Positions 54,457-64,000 of a stretch of 64,000 bases of DNA are shown in pieces. Positions within the stretch are counted from its first letter, which is position 1. Each line of letters opens with the position of its first letter. The notes under the pieces are model-generated. The model made no database searches. It was not told the origin of the DNA and worked only from the letters and a program-made list of their open reading frames with translations. This DNA is from CAVRXQ01 sp963725215 (GTDB lineage: Bacteria > Actinomycetota > Acidimicrobiia > Acidimicrobiales > Bog-793): positions 124,001 through 188,000 of the forward strand of contig CAVRXQ010000002.1 of NCBI GenBank assembly GCA_963725215.1, in the 5' to 3' direction. A program made the translations under genes and the position numbers.

Positions 54457-54768
54457 ATTTTTGTTACTCCTACCTCTTGTACGAGGCAGTGGCTAGGTCA
54501 TTTCTGCCTAACTCCTCATGTCGCCATGAGGATCGGACTGTATCTTCTCAATTACTCGAATTCTCAAATAAAATGAGCCTGGCGTACAGTCTCTGAGGAT
54601 CCCACCAACGATTTGTGTTTGTCGGCGGTTTCCTGCTGATTGTCCGCACCGGACGGATTGTCACTGGTCTCGATGTGACCGTATTTGTCGGTCATATCGG
54701 ATCGAGTACCGCCGGATTCTCGGGTATTCCAGCAAACAGCCAGGTTTATGCACGGCCAATGTGACTAA
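54457..54768 (-). mobile_element. ORF-less group I intron at 23S position 1923
   Basis: The 5' exon ends AUAACGGU (E. coli U1923) and the intron begins UUAGUCACAUUG GCCGU, where GCCGU pairs with exon ACGGU and a U-G wobble marks the splice site. It ends with G at 54457 before exon CCUAAGG. The core is clear: Q-like AAUCAGCAGGAAACC (54627-54641), R-like UCAGAGACUGUACG (54583-54596) and S-like AAGAUACAGUCCGA (54533-54546), giving a 7-bp P7 (GACUGUA/UACAGUC). At 312 bases it has no room for an endonuclease. This is the site of the Chlamydomonas I-CeuI intron. Confidence 0.94.
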
Positions 54769-54803
<35 letters not shown>

Positions 54804-55644
54804 AGGTTCAGAGCTTCGTCCCGAAGGACTAACCCCTCCCCGTAACCTTCCGGCACCGGGCAGGCGTCACAGCGTATACATCGTCTTAGGACTTCGCACG
54901 CTGCTGTGTTTTTATTAAACAGTCGCTTCCCCCAATTCTCTGCGGCCTCTTCAAGCTCAGGGCGCGAAGCCCTTTCACCCTAATGAGGCCCCCCTTCTCC
55001 CGAAGTTACGGGGGCATTTTGCCGAGTTCCTTAACCACAGTTCTCCCGATCGCCTTGGTATTCTCTACCTGCCCACCTGAGTCGGTTTGGGGTACGGGCA
55101 CCATGTCAGCTCGCTAGAGGCTTTTCTCGGCAGCATGGACTTGATGACTTCGCCTGAAGCGGCTCGGGATCACGTCTCGAAGATGCGGGACCCGGATTTG
55201 CCTAGGTCCCCTCCTACACGCTTCCCCCAGGACAACCAACGCCTGGGCTCACCTATCCTCCTGCGTCCCCTCATCGCTTTCCTCCTCAGGGTCGGTCAGT
55301 TCGGCCCGAAGGCCAGCCCCTTAGTACCCCTGACTTGGAATGGGCGCGGACACGGTGGTACTGGAATATCAACCAGTTGTGCATCGACTACGCCTCTCGG
55401 CCTCGCCTTAGCTCCCGACTGACCCTGGGCGGATTAGCCTTCCCCAGGAACCCTTGGGCTTACGGCGGAGGGGTTTCTCACCCCTCTCTCGCTACTCATG
55501 CCAGCATTCTCACTCGACTGCGCTCCACGACGGTTCACACCCCCGCTTCGCAGCACAATCGACGCTCCCCTACCACTCCCGCTTACGCGAGAATCCGCAG
55601 CTTCGGCTCTTGACTTAAGCCCCGTTACATTGTCCGCGCGGGGC

Positions 55645-55692
<48 letters not shown>

Positions 55693-56101
55693 GAGCCAAC
55701 CTCCTGGCTGTTTCTGCGTCCCCACATCGTTTTCCACTTAGTCAAGAATTTGGGGCCTTAGCTGGCGGTCTGGGCTGTTTCCCTTTCGACCAACGAAGCT
55801 CATCCCCCGTGGTCTCACTGCCAGACTCTGGAGCACCGGCATTCGGAGTTTGATTGGGGTCGGTAAGCTTGTAGGCCCCCTAACCCATTCAGTGCTCTAC
55901 CTCCGGTGCTAAACATCTGACGCTGCACCTAAATGCATTTCGGGGAGAACCAGCTATCACCGGGTTTGATTGGCCTTTCACCCCTTACCACAGGTCATCC
56001 CCCATGTTTTCAACCATGGTGGGTTCGGCCCTCCACGAGGTCTTACCCCCGCTTCAGCCTGCCCATGGCAAGATCACCCGGCTTCGGGTCTACCGCATGC
56101 G

Positions 56102-56132
<31 letters not shown>

Positions 56133-56871
56133 CCGGCTACCCCATTCGGGTTAACCTCGCCACACACGGTAACTCGCTGGCTCATTCTTCAAAAGGCACG
56201 CCATCACGGCCGATATTCGTAAATATCGACGACGCTCTGACTGTTTGTAAGCCAACGGTTTCAGGTACTATTTCACTCCCCTCCCGGGGTGCTTTTCACC
56301 TTTCCCTCACGGTACTAGTTCGCTATCGGTCGCCTGTTAGTACTTAGCCTTTCGAGGTGGTCCTCGTAGATTCACGCCGGCTTTCCCAGATCCGGCGCTA
56401 CTCGGGAGAACCGCAACGGAGATCGCTCGCCTTTTGTGTACGGGGCTATTACCCCCTATGGCGTGCCGTTCCAGAACACTTTCACTAGACGGCGATTTTG
56501 TAACTCCGCGAGAGGTCTGGTGCCCTCTCCAGCGATTTCCCACAACCCCGACCCAGCAACGCCACCAGGCTTGACACTGGACCGGTTTAGGCTCATCCCT
56601 TTTCGCTCGCCGCTACTTAGGGAGTCGCGGTTTTGCTTTCTTCTCCTCGGGGTACTCAGATGTTTCATTCCCCCCGGTTCCCTCCACTGGCCCTATGCAT
56701 TCAGACCAGGGTGACACCCAATGACGGGTGCCGGGTTTCCCCATTCGGACGTCCACGGATCAAAGCTTGGTCGGCAGCTCCCCGTGGCTTTTCGCAGCCT
56801 CCCACGTCCTTCATCGGCTTCAGGCGCCAAGGCATCCACCGTTGGCTCTTTGTAGCTTGGAGAATTCAGAT

Positions 56872-56888
56872 GCTCGTGCTCGCTATGG
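56872..56888 (-). promoter_or_regulatory. 5' arm of the 23S processing stem
   Basis: This arm pairs exactly with 52705-52721 across the 23S gene. See the 3' arm for the extended pairing. Confidence 0.8.
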
Positions 56889-56900
56889 AGTTCTCAAAGG
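56883..56900 (-). promoter_or_regulatory. boxA-like antitermination site in the 16S-23S spacer
   Basis: The minus strand reads CCTTTGAGAACTCCATAG, close to the actinobacterial boxA pattern TTTGAGAACTC that binds NusB and S10 (NusE). It overlaps the processing stem. Confidence 0.65.
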
Positions 56901-57106
56901 GCGCCGACGCGACGACGTCGCTCCCTGAGAGCGGAACAGGAACAGCCCCACGATTCCTCCAGAGCGACCTCGAGCGGGATTCCCGATGCCGGAGCGTCGG
57001 GCGTTCTACCGAACGAGCGATGGACGATTCGCCGAATAACCAGTGATCGACTGGGAGTGTGCGGACCCTTTAACGAATATGAATTCGCAAAGGACCGTCC
57101 GTAACT

Positions 57107-58637
<1,531 letters not shown>

Positions 58638-58991
58638 ATCTCATACCGACCCATAAACGGTCCATATTTCGATCATAGAGAGCCGGCTCGAAAACAATAA
58701 ATGCGTTCGAACCGACTGGCACCAAAACGGAACGTGTTGTCCGTGTTCAGTGCTATTGACTTCGTGATCGCGCGGTCCTTTCGGAAGCGCGACCACCCGC
58801 ACTGGCTTTTGGCTGTTCCTATTCCGTTCTCAAGGAGCGACGACGGGGCACACTTCCTCGCGGAAGGAGGTGCCGCGTGCGCTGAGGGCGCCGATCCACC
58901 CCCTGAGGGGAGACGGCTATCAGCGAACCCGAAGCGCGCAAAGCGCGCGTCTCGGTGGCTCGGGCCGAAACCTCAGTTCCGAGCAGCGGTT
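58638..58991 (-). other. rRNA operon leader
   Basis: The 350-base transcribed leader holds the boxA-like site and AT-rich segments just upstream of 16S (CCATATTTCG and AACAATAAATG) that probably pair with the spacer for 16S processing. Open frames crossing it are not credible genes. Confidence 0.6.
58819..58836 (-). promoter_or_regulatory. boxA-like antitermination site in the rRNA leader
   Basis: The minus strand reads TCCTTGAGAACGGAATAG, matching the actinobacterial leader boxA (TTGAGAAC core, AATAG tail). It lies about 180 bases upstream of 16S and 155 bases after the promoter, as expected. Confidence 0.65.
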
Positions 58992-59019
58992 ACATTAGCA
59001 CCGGCCGCCTAGGTGTCAA
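58992..59019 (-). promoter_or_regulatory. rRNA operon promoter
   Basis: On the minus strand TTGACA (59019-59014) and TAATGT (58997-58992) are separated by 16 bases, a near-consensus primary-sigma promoter. The -35 box lies within the last codons of the upstream DNA glycosylase gene (ATT GAC ACC). Confidence 0.75.
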
Positions 59020-59617
59020 TCAGCCTCGGCGCAGGTCGCGACACGTTTTCGTCGCCCGGCGCGGCGAAACGCCACAAATAGGTACATGCCTCCCCGCAAC
59101 GATCTGACAGTCCAATTCTCGTTGTGACCAGCGGTTTTTCAGGAGGTGGCGTTCCGTCCGAGACGATCCGGATGCCATTTGCGCCTGTCACGAGGTCTGC
59201 CCCGTCGAACGCGCCGTCGATTCCCATCGCCTGACAAAGTCGCGCCGGTCCAGCACACAGCTCGCGATCTCGGCGCGCGCCCAGACGGCGCGACCGCATC
59301 ACGTCGATGCCAGCTACTGGAGCGAGCGCGCGGAGCAATACCGCGCCGGCAACGCCAGTTTCGCGACAGACGATGTTCGAGCAGAAGTGCATTCCATACG
59401 TGAAATAGACGTACAGGTGGCCGGGCGGACCGAACATCGTCGCGTTGCGCCTCGTCTCGCCGCGAAACGCGTGGCTCGCGGCATCCCGATCGCCCGCGTA
59501 AGCCTCGGCCTCGACGATGCGCCCGGCGACCCCTCCAGAGACCAGCAACAAATTGAGCACGCGCGGCGCGATATCGACTGGGTCGTCGCTGAAGAACTCT
59601 CGCTTGATCGGCTTCAA
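59009..59617 (-). CDS. 3-methyladenine DNA glycosylase (AAG/MPG type)
   Basis: The 202-residue protein has the AAG fold signatures: ARVLNLLLVSGGVAGRIVEAE with EAEAYAGDRDAASHAF, FGPPGHLYVYFTYGMHFCSN, and LCAGPARLCQAMGID. It excises alkylated purines in base excision repair. A TTG at 59617 with GAGGT upstream gives the family N-terminus (LKPIKREFFSDDPVDIAPRV). The longer open frame upstream overlaps argH and is not coding. It follows argH by 13 bases, so it probably belongs to the arginine operon transcript. Confidence 0.9.
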   Translation of the reverse strand: MKPIKREFFSDDPVDIAPRVLNLLLVSGGVAGRIVEAEAYAGDRDAASHAFRGETRRNATMFGPPGHLYVYFTYGMHFCSNIVCRETGVAGAVLLRALAPVAGIDVMRSRRLGARRDRELCAGPARLCQAMGIDGAFDGADLVTGANGIRIVSDGTPPPEKPLVTTRIGLSDRCGEACTYLWRFAAPGDENVSRPAPRLIDT

Positions 59618-59630
59618 ACGCCTACCTCGC

Positions 59631-61001
59631 CTATTCGCGGCGATCTTCGGCGCCTCGGATTCGATCACGTCGAGTTCGTATCGCTTCGGTGTATCGATCC
59701 AGGTGCTCGGCAATGTTGTCATTCGACAACCGCACGTCGGCACCGAACACGTGCGAAGCGCCCGGTCCGAGTCCGTCTTCCTCGCGCACGAGATCGGGCA
59801 ATAGACGTTCCTCGTCATCGGCGCGTCGCACGAGTTCCGCGACCTTGCCATGGGCCTGACGAAATGGCACCCCTCGTTCCACCATCCATTCGGCGAGTTC
59901 CACGGCTCGCACGTTCGGATCGCTCGAGGCGACGCGCATGCGTTCGAGGTCGAATCGCATCGAGGCCACGACTCCACTCATCGCATCGAGTGCGAGGTCG
60001 ATCTGCGCGAACGAATCGAACAATGGCTCTTTGTCCTCTTGGAGGTCACGGTTGTAGGCGAACGGAAGGCCCTTCAACGTCGCGAGGAATCCTGTCAGGT
60101 GTCCGATCAAGCGGCCGCTCTTCGCACGAGCAAGCTCCGCGACATCAGGATTCTTCTTCTGCGGCAGCATCGAGCTGCCGGTCGCCCAAGCGTCGTCGAG
60201 CACATAGAAGCCGAACTCGCTTGTCGAGTAGATAGTGATCTCCTCACCCAGGCGCGAGAGGTGCACTCCCAACAGCGCAATCGCGAACAAGGACTCGGCG
60301 ACGAAATCTCGGTCGGCGACCGCGTCAATGGGGTTGTCGAAGGCACGTCCAAATCCGAGATCGCTTGCGGTCTCGATTGGATCGATCGAAAGCGATGATC
60401 CGCCTACTGCACCAGCACCGAGCGGCGAAACCTCGACGCGCACCTTGGCGTCGAGGAGTCGGTCGACATCGCGCAACAACGACCAGCCGTGTGCGGCGAG
60501 CTGGAACGCAAGTGGGACACGCTGGGCGCGCTGGAGATGAGTGTATGCGGGGATCTCGGCCTCACCGACTGCAGCGGCGCGCTCGCAGAGCACCTCGCAC
60601 AGTCGCAGGGTCGACTCGACGGTCCTAGTGATCTCTCGTGTCGTGTACAGCCGTAACGCCGTCGCGACCTGATCGTTCCGGCTTCGTGCGGTGTGGAGTC
60701 GAGCGCCGAGCTCACCTTTCAGCTCGGTCACCCGGCGCTCGATCGCCGTGTGGATGTCCTCGTCCTTTTCCGAAAAGACGAACGTGCCCGTCTCGAACTC
60801 CAGTCGCACCGTCGAGAGGGCGTCGAGCAGGGACACGACTTCGTCCGGGGTGAGGATCTTCGCCCGTCCGAGCGCCCGCACGTGCGCCATCGACCCATGG
60901 ATGTCGTCGAGGCACAGTGCCTTGTCCACTGAGAGGCTCTCTGTGAACCGCATCATCTCGCTCGCCGGTTCCGCGCGCATGCGGCGCGACCACAGTGTCA
61001 A
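59631..61001 (-). CDS. argH: Argininosuccinate lyase
   Basis: The 456-residue enzyme splits argininosuccinate into arginine and fumarate. It has the fumarase-superfamily signature GSSMLPQKKNPDVAELARAK, with HTARSRNDQVATALRLY and YTHLQRAQRVPLAF. The start is set at TTG 61001 because LTLWSRRM matches the family opening MxLWxGRF. It lies 10 bases after argG. Confidence 0.95.
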   Translation of the reverse strand: MTLWSRRMRAEPASEMMRFTESLSVDKALCLDDIHGSMAHVRALGRAKILTPDEVVSLLDALSTVRLEFETGTFVFSEKDEDIHTAIERRVTELKGELGARLHTARSRNDQVATALRLYTTREITRTVESTLRLCEVLCERAAAVGEAEIPAYTHLQRAQRVPLAFQLAAHGWSLLRDVDRLLDAKVRVEVSPLGAGAVGGSSLSIDPIETASDLGFGRAFDNPIDAVADRDFVAESLFAIALLGVHLSRLGEEITIYSTSEFGFYVLDDAWATGSSMLPQKKNPDVAELARAKSGRLIGHLTGFLATLKGLPFAYNRDLQEDKEPLFDSFAQIDLALDAMSGVVASMRFDLERMRVASSDPNVRAVELAEWMVERGVPFRQAHGKVAELVRRADDEERLLPDLVREEDGLGPGASHVFGADVRLSNDNIAEHLDRYTEAIRTRRDRIRGAEDRRE

Positions 61002-61011
61002 CGGGGTCGAC

Positions 61012-62232
61012 CTATTCGCTCTTCGGGCGAGCTTCCGGCGTCGCTCCCGGACCTTGGCGGCTCGCCCACGTCTTGATGCCGAGCCCGTAGATCCGCACGA
61101 ATCCCTCCGCGTCTTCGTGGTCGAACGTGTCAGTCGCGTCGTAAGTCGCGAGTCCATAGTCGTACAGTCCGCTCGGACTGCGCCGACCGAGGACCGCAGC
61201 TGCTCCCCCTGGCGAGAACCGGACACGTACTTCCCCGGTGACGTGTCGCTGGGTCGAGGTCACGAACGCGCTGATCGCCTCGCGAAGCGGCGAGAACCAC
61301 AAACCGTCGTAGACGAGCTCCGCGAACTTCGGCTCGAGCCGCGTCTTCTCGTGCGCCACCTCCCGCTCGAGGGTGAGGCCTTCGAGATCGACGTGCGCGC
61401 CGATCAAGGACAACGCCGCCGCGCACTCGTAAATCTCCCGACTCTTGATGCCGATGCGGCGGTTCTCCACCATGTCGATCCGGCCGAAGCCCCGCGCGCC
61501 CGCCGTCTTGTCGAGTTGCCTGATCAGCTCGACAAGTGACAGCGGCCGGTCATCGAGCGCGACGGGCACGCCGGATTCGAATTCGATCACGACCTCGATC
61601 GGGTCGGACGCCACCTCGATCGTCCGCTCGTAGACGCCCTCGGGAGGAGCGGCCCACGGATCTTCGATCTCGCCGCACTCGATCGTCCTTCCCCACAGGT
61701 TTTCGTCGATCGAGTAAATGCGCTCCTTCGATGCGGTGATCGGGATGTCGAACTTCTGCGCGTACTCGACGGTGTCTTCTCTTGTCATCTTCCACACGCG
61801 CACGGGAGCAACGATGTCGAGATCCGGCGCGAGGGCGCGGGTTCCGACTTCGAAGCGCACTTGGTCATTTCCCTTGCCCGTGCATCCGTGTGCGACCGCC
61901 GCCGCATCGAAGCGTCTAGCAGCCGCGACAAGATGGCGAACAATCACCGGGCGCGCGAGCGCCGAGACGAGTGGGTAGCGCCCTTCGTAGAGCGCATTCG
62001 CCTGGAGAGCAGGAACGACGAACTCGAGCGCGAACTCGTCGCGGGCATCGACGACGATCGCCTCTGCCGCGCCCGCCGCGAGTGCACGACTGCGGATCGC
62101 GTCGAAGTCGCCGCCTTGACCGAGGTCGACGGTCACGGCGATCACGTCGAAACCGAGCTCTGCGTGGAGCCAGTGCACTGCGACGGAGGTGTCGAGTCCC
62201 CCGGAGTACGCGAGCGCGACGCGCCTTTGCAT
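61012..62232 (-). CDS. argG: Argininosuccinate synthase
   Basis: The 406-residue enzyme joins citrulline and aspartate using ATP. Motifs are RRVALAYSGGLDTSVAVHWL (PP-loop), AVAHGCTGKGNDQVRFEVG, and SIDENLWGRTIECGEIEDPW. The ATG at 62232 is preferred; an in-frame ATG at 62250 gives a six-residue longer form. It lies between argR and argH. Confidence 0.96.
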   Translation of the reverse strand: MQRRVALAYSGGLDTSVAVHWLHAELGFDVIAVTVDLGQGGDFDAIRSRALAAGAAEAIVVDARDEFALEFVVPALQANALYEGRYPLVSALARPVIVRHLVAAARRFDAAAVAHGCTGKGNDQVRFEVGTRALAPDLDIVAPVRVWKMTREDTVEYAQKFDIPITASKERIYSIDENLWGRTIECGEIEDPWAAPPEGVYERTIEVASDPIEVVIEFESGVPVALDDRPLSLVELIRQLDKTAGARGFGRIDMVENRRIGIKSREIYECAAALSLIGAHVDLEGLTLEREVAHEKTRLEPKFAELVYDGLWFSPLREAISAFVTSTQRHVTGEVRVRFSPGGAAAVLGRRSPSGLYDYGLATYDATDTFDHEDAEGFVRIYGLGIKTWASRQGPGATPEARPKSE

Positions 62233-62246
62233 GTCGGACCTCTTCC

Positions 62247-62726
62247 TCATTGCGGCTGACCGGACATCTCGGCGAACTGCTTGGCGAGCGAGGCGCCACC
62301 GCTCGCCTCGTCCGCGATCACGAGCACCGTGTCGTCGCCCGCCACGGTACCGACGACGCCTTCCACCCGCGTGCGATCGATCGCCGAGGCGACAACGTGG
62401 GCGGATCCCGGAGGCGTACGGATCACGACGAGGTTCGCCGACGACGCGACCTCGACGACCCATTCGCCGAGCACCCGTCGGAGATGGTCGACGGGCGCCG
62501 GTGGCGCCAGTTCTGGTTCTGCGATCGCGTAGACCGGGCGCGCCAAGCCAGGCATCCGGACCTTCACCGCCGCGAGCTCTTCGAGGTCGCGCGAGACGGT
62601 GGCTTGCGTGGCATCGACTCCGCGCTCGGCGAGCAAGTCCACGAGCTGGGGCTGGTTCGTCACCGGGAACTCCGAGAGCAACCTCGCCACCAGATGCTGT
62701 CGCCGGTTCTTCGGGATCTTGCTCAC
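62247..62726 (-). CDS. argR: Arginine repressor ArgR
   Basis: The 159-residue protein has the N-terminal winged helix (QPQLVDLLAERGVDATQATV with SRDLEELAAVKVR) and a C-terminal hexamerisation and arginine-binding domain (GTVAGDDTVLVIADEASGG). It represses arginine synthesis. The GTG at 62726 overlaps the argF stop (GTGA). Its place inside the operon suggests autoregulation. Confidence 0.94.
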   Translation of the reverse strand: MSKIPKNRRQHLVARLLSEFPVTNQPQLVDLLAERGVDATQATVSRDLEELAAVKVRMPGLARPVYAIAEPELAPPAPVDHLRRVLGEWVVEVASSANLVVIRTPPGSAHVVASAIDRTRVEGVVGTVAGDDTVLVIADEASGGASLAKQFAEMSGQPQ

Positions 62727-63640
62727 TTGTCCCCTCCGAGCAGGTACGAGAGCACACCGCGCATCGCGTCGAGACGATTCCTCGCCTGTAGCCAAACGCG
62801 GCTGCGCGGTCCGTCGATGACAGAGGACGCGATCTCCTCGCCTCGATGGGCGGGCAAGCAGTGCAGCACGATCGCATCCGGCGCCGCGCGTCCAACGAGA
62901 CCGTCGTCGATCGTGTACCCGGCGAACGCGCTGCTCTTTGTCTCGATGTCGTTCTCGCCCATCGAGACCCAGACGTCGGTGTACAAAACGTCCGCTCCTT
63001 CGGCTGCTTCGGCTGGAGTCGACGCGCGACGGACCCTCCCGTCGAGCCCTTTGGCTGCGTCCAACACCGCATCGCTGAGCTCGAATCCGGGAGGGCTCGC
63101 GACGACAATCTCGCCGCCGAGGGTCGCCACCGCGACGGCGAGTGATCGACAGACGTTGTTCGCGTCGCCGATGTAGGCGACCTTTTTTCCGGACACCGTC
63201 CCAAACTCGTCACGGATCGTCTTCACGTCCGCGACTGCCTGGGTTGGGTGCTCGACGTCGGACAGCAGGTTGACGATCGGCACCTCGAGGTCGGTACCGT
63301 GCAACGCGTCGGCCATCTTTTCGAGAGTCGCATGGACGGCCACGCGAAGACACAGCGCCGCGTGATAGCTCGCAAGGGTGCGCGCGACGTCTTCTGCAGA
63401 TTCGCGGACGTCGATTCCCACCTCGTCCTTCATGATCGACACCGGATGACCTCCGAGGGCGACAACCGCCATCTCCGTCGCGTTGCGCGTGCGGTTAGAG
63501 GGGTGTTCGAACACCAGGGCAACGCCTTTTCCCGACAGCACCTTGTTGGATTCGCTCTCGCCGGCGAGCGCGAGCACTCGCTCGAGCGACTCGCGAGAAA
63601 GGTCACCCATGCAAAGGAGGTTCATCGGGCGATCCCTCAT
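62723..63640 (-). CDS. argF: Ornithine carbamoyltransferase
   Basis: The 305-residue enzyme makes citrulline from ornithine and carbamoyl phosphate. Motifs are VFEHPSNRTRNATEMAVVAL, with the STRTR-equivalent SNRTR, VAYIGDANNVCRSLAVAV, and VLHCLPAHRGEEI carrying the catalytic HCLP. The ATG at 63640 overlaps the argD stop (ATGA); the ATG at 63625 is an alternative. Confidence 0.95.
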   Translation of the reverse strand: MRDRPMNLLCMGDLSRESLERVLALAGESESNKVLSGKGVALVFEHPSNRTRNATEMAVVALGGHPVSIMKDEVGIDVRESAEDVARTLASYHAALCLRVAVHATLEKMADALHGTDLEVPIVNLLSDVEHPTQAVADVKTIRDEFGTVSGKKVAYIGDANNVCRSLAVAVATLGGEIVVASPPGFELSDAVLDAAKGLDGRVRRASTPAEAAEGADVLYTDVWVSMGENDIETKSSAFAGYTIDDGLVGRAAPDAIVLHCLPAHRGEEIASSVIDGPRSRVWLQARNRLDAMRGVLSYLLGGDK

Positions 63641-64000
63641 GCGACTCTTGCCACCGAAGTGACGGAGGCGATCGCACGCGCTAGGCGAATCACACCCTCG
63701 TCGATCTCTTCGTCGGTGACGATGATCGGCGGGCAGATCCGGATCACCGACGGCACCGGGGCGTTCACGACAAGGCCGAACTCGAGAGACTTTTCTGCGA
63801 CCGACGAGGCGTCGATCCCCTCGGCGAGTACGACGCCGACGAGGAGTCCCGCTCCGCGCACCTCCGCCACCCCTTCGATTCCGAGCAGCGCTTCGCCGAG
63901 GCGATCGCCGGCGTGGAGCGCTCGTTTTGGCGCTTCGATCGCCCGCATCGTCTCGAGCGTCGCCCTCACCGCGGACATCGCGAGCGGCTGACCGCCAAAG
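63637..64000 (-). CDS. argD: Acetylornithine aminotransferase, C-terminal part
   Basis: Only the last 120 or so residues are in the window: FGGQPLAMSAVRATLETMRA, GAGLLVGVVLAEGIDA, and LVVNAPVPSVIRICPPIIVT. These match the C-terminal domain of class III aminotransferases of the ArgD type. The pyridoxal-phosphate lysine lies outside. Its stop overlaps argF, giving the order argD-F-R-G-H. Confidence 0.9.
   Translation of the reverse strand, partial: FGGQPLAMSAVRATLETMRAIEAPKRALHAGDRLGEALLGIEGVAEVRGAGLLVGVVLAEGIDASSVAEKSLEFGLVVNAPVPSVIRICPPIIVTDEEIDEGVIRLARAIASVTSVARVA

Noticed and set aside
54348..54596. Short plus-strand ORF across the introns
   Set aside because: It lies antisense to rRNA exons and intron cores and has no protein motif.

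Overview
The window is chromosomal DNA from a high-GC actinobacterium. The 16S rRNA gene (minus strand, about 57111-58637) reads like the class Acidimicrobiia, and the gene set agrees: segregation and pseudouridine-synthase cluster scpA-scpB-rluB-aroA-cmk, ArgD-F-R-G-H block, class I aldolase and 2-oxoacid:ferredoxin oxidoreductase. That placement is read by eye from the 16S sequence, not from a search.

Region 1 (1-10134): an agmatinase-like gene and a truncated secreted ORF lie left of an integrated element of about 8.3 kb. The element occupies the 3' end of a tRNA-Pro(GGG) gene and is bounded by a 43-bp direct repeat (1748-1790 and 10092-10134). Near each end is a matching pair of GGCTAC repeats spaced 12 bp apart, probably integrase arm sites. 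The core genes are a tyrosine integrase, an excisionase-like HTH protein, a Rep_trans-type replication initiator and a small HTH protein. The cargo is defence-like: a restriction endonuclease candidate coupled to a Dam-type adenine methyltransferase, a Doc/Fic protein with two IF2-N-like repeats and a HicA-like tail, and a frameshifted unknown gene.

Region 2 (10168-20760): a DUF1801 protein, a tricorn-protease homologue, an intact IS30-family insertion sequence, an SGNH hydrolase, a GH76-like glycosidase, and a PAS-GGDEF-EAL protein whose GGDEF signature is degenerate while EAL is kept.

Region 3 (20765-52037): housekeeping genes, mostly in tightly packed minus-strand operons with 4-bp stop/start overlaps. 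They cover ribosome assembly (der), isoprenoids (ispH), the chromosome segregation block, a Cmk-PlsC fusion, trpS, an ECF42-type sigma factor with its DGPF partner, membrane proteases, a DksA/TraR protein, xerD, a Nudix hydrolase, pyrG, recN, NAD kinase, a lysine-rich histone-tail protein, a HAD phosphatase, korAB and fbaB. Two of these genes (the histone-tail gene and korB) each contain a single extra base that breaks the reading frame.

Region 4 (52295-59019): a 28-codon membrane peptide ORF, two strong hairpins, and an rRNA operon transcribed leftwards (16S-23S-5S, no spacer tRNA). The 23S gene is interrupted by two group I introns 28 nt apart, at positions equivalent to E. coli 1923 and 1951. 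The second encodes a LAGLIDADG homing endonuclease whose last codons form part of the intron core. The promoter, two boxA-like sites and the 23S processing stem are all visible.

Region 5 (59009-64000): a 3-methyladenine DNA glycosylase and the arginine operon argD(partial)-argF-argR-argG-argH, all transcribed leftwards towards the rRNA operon.
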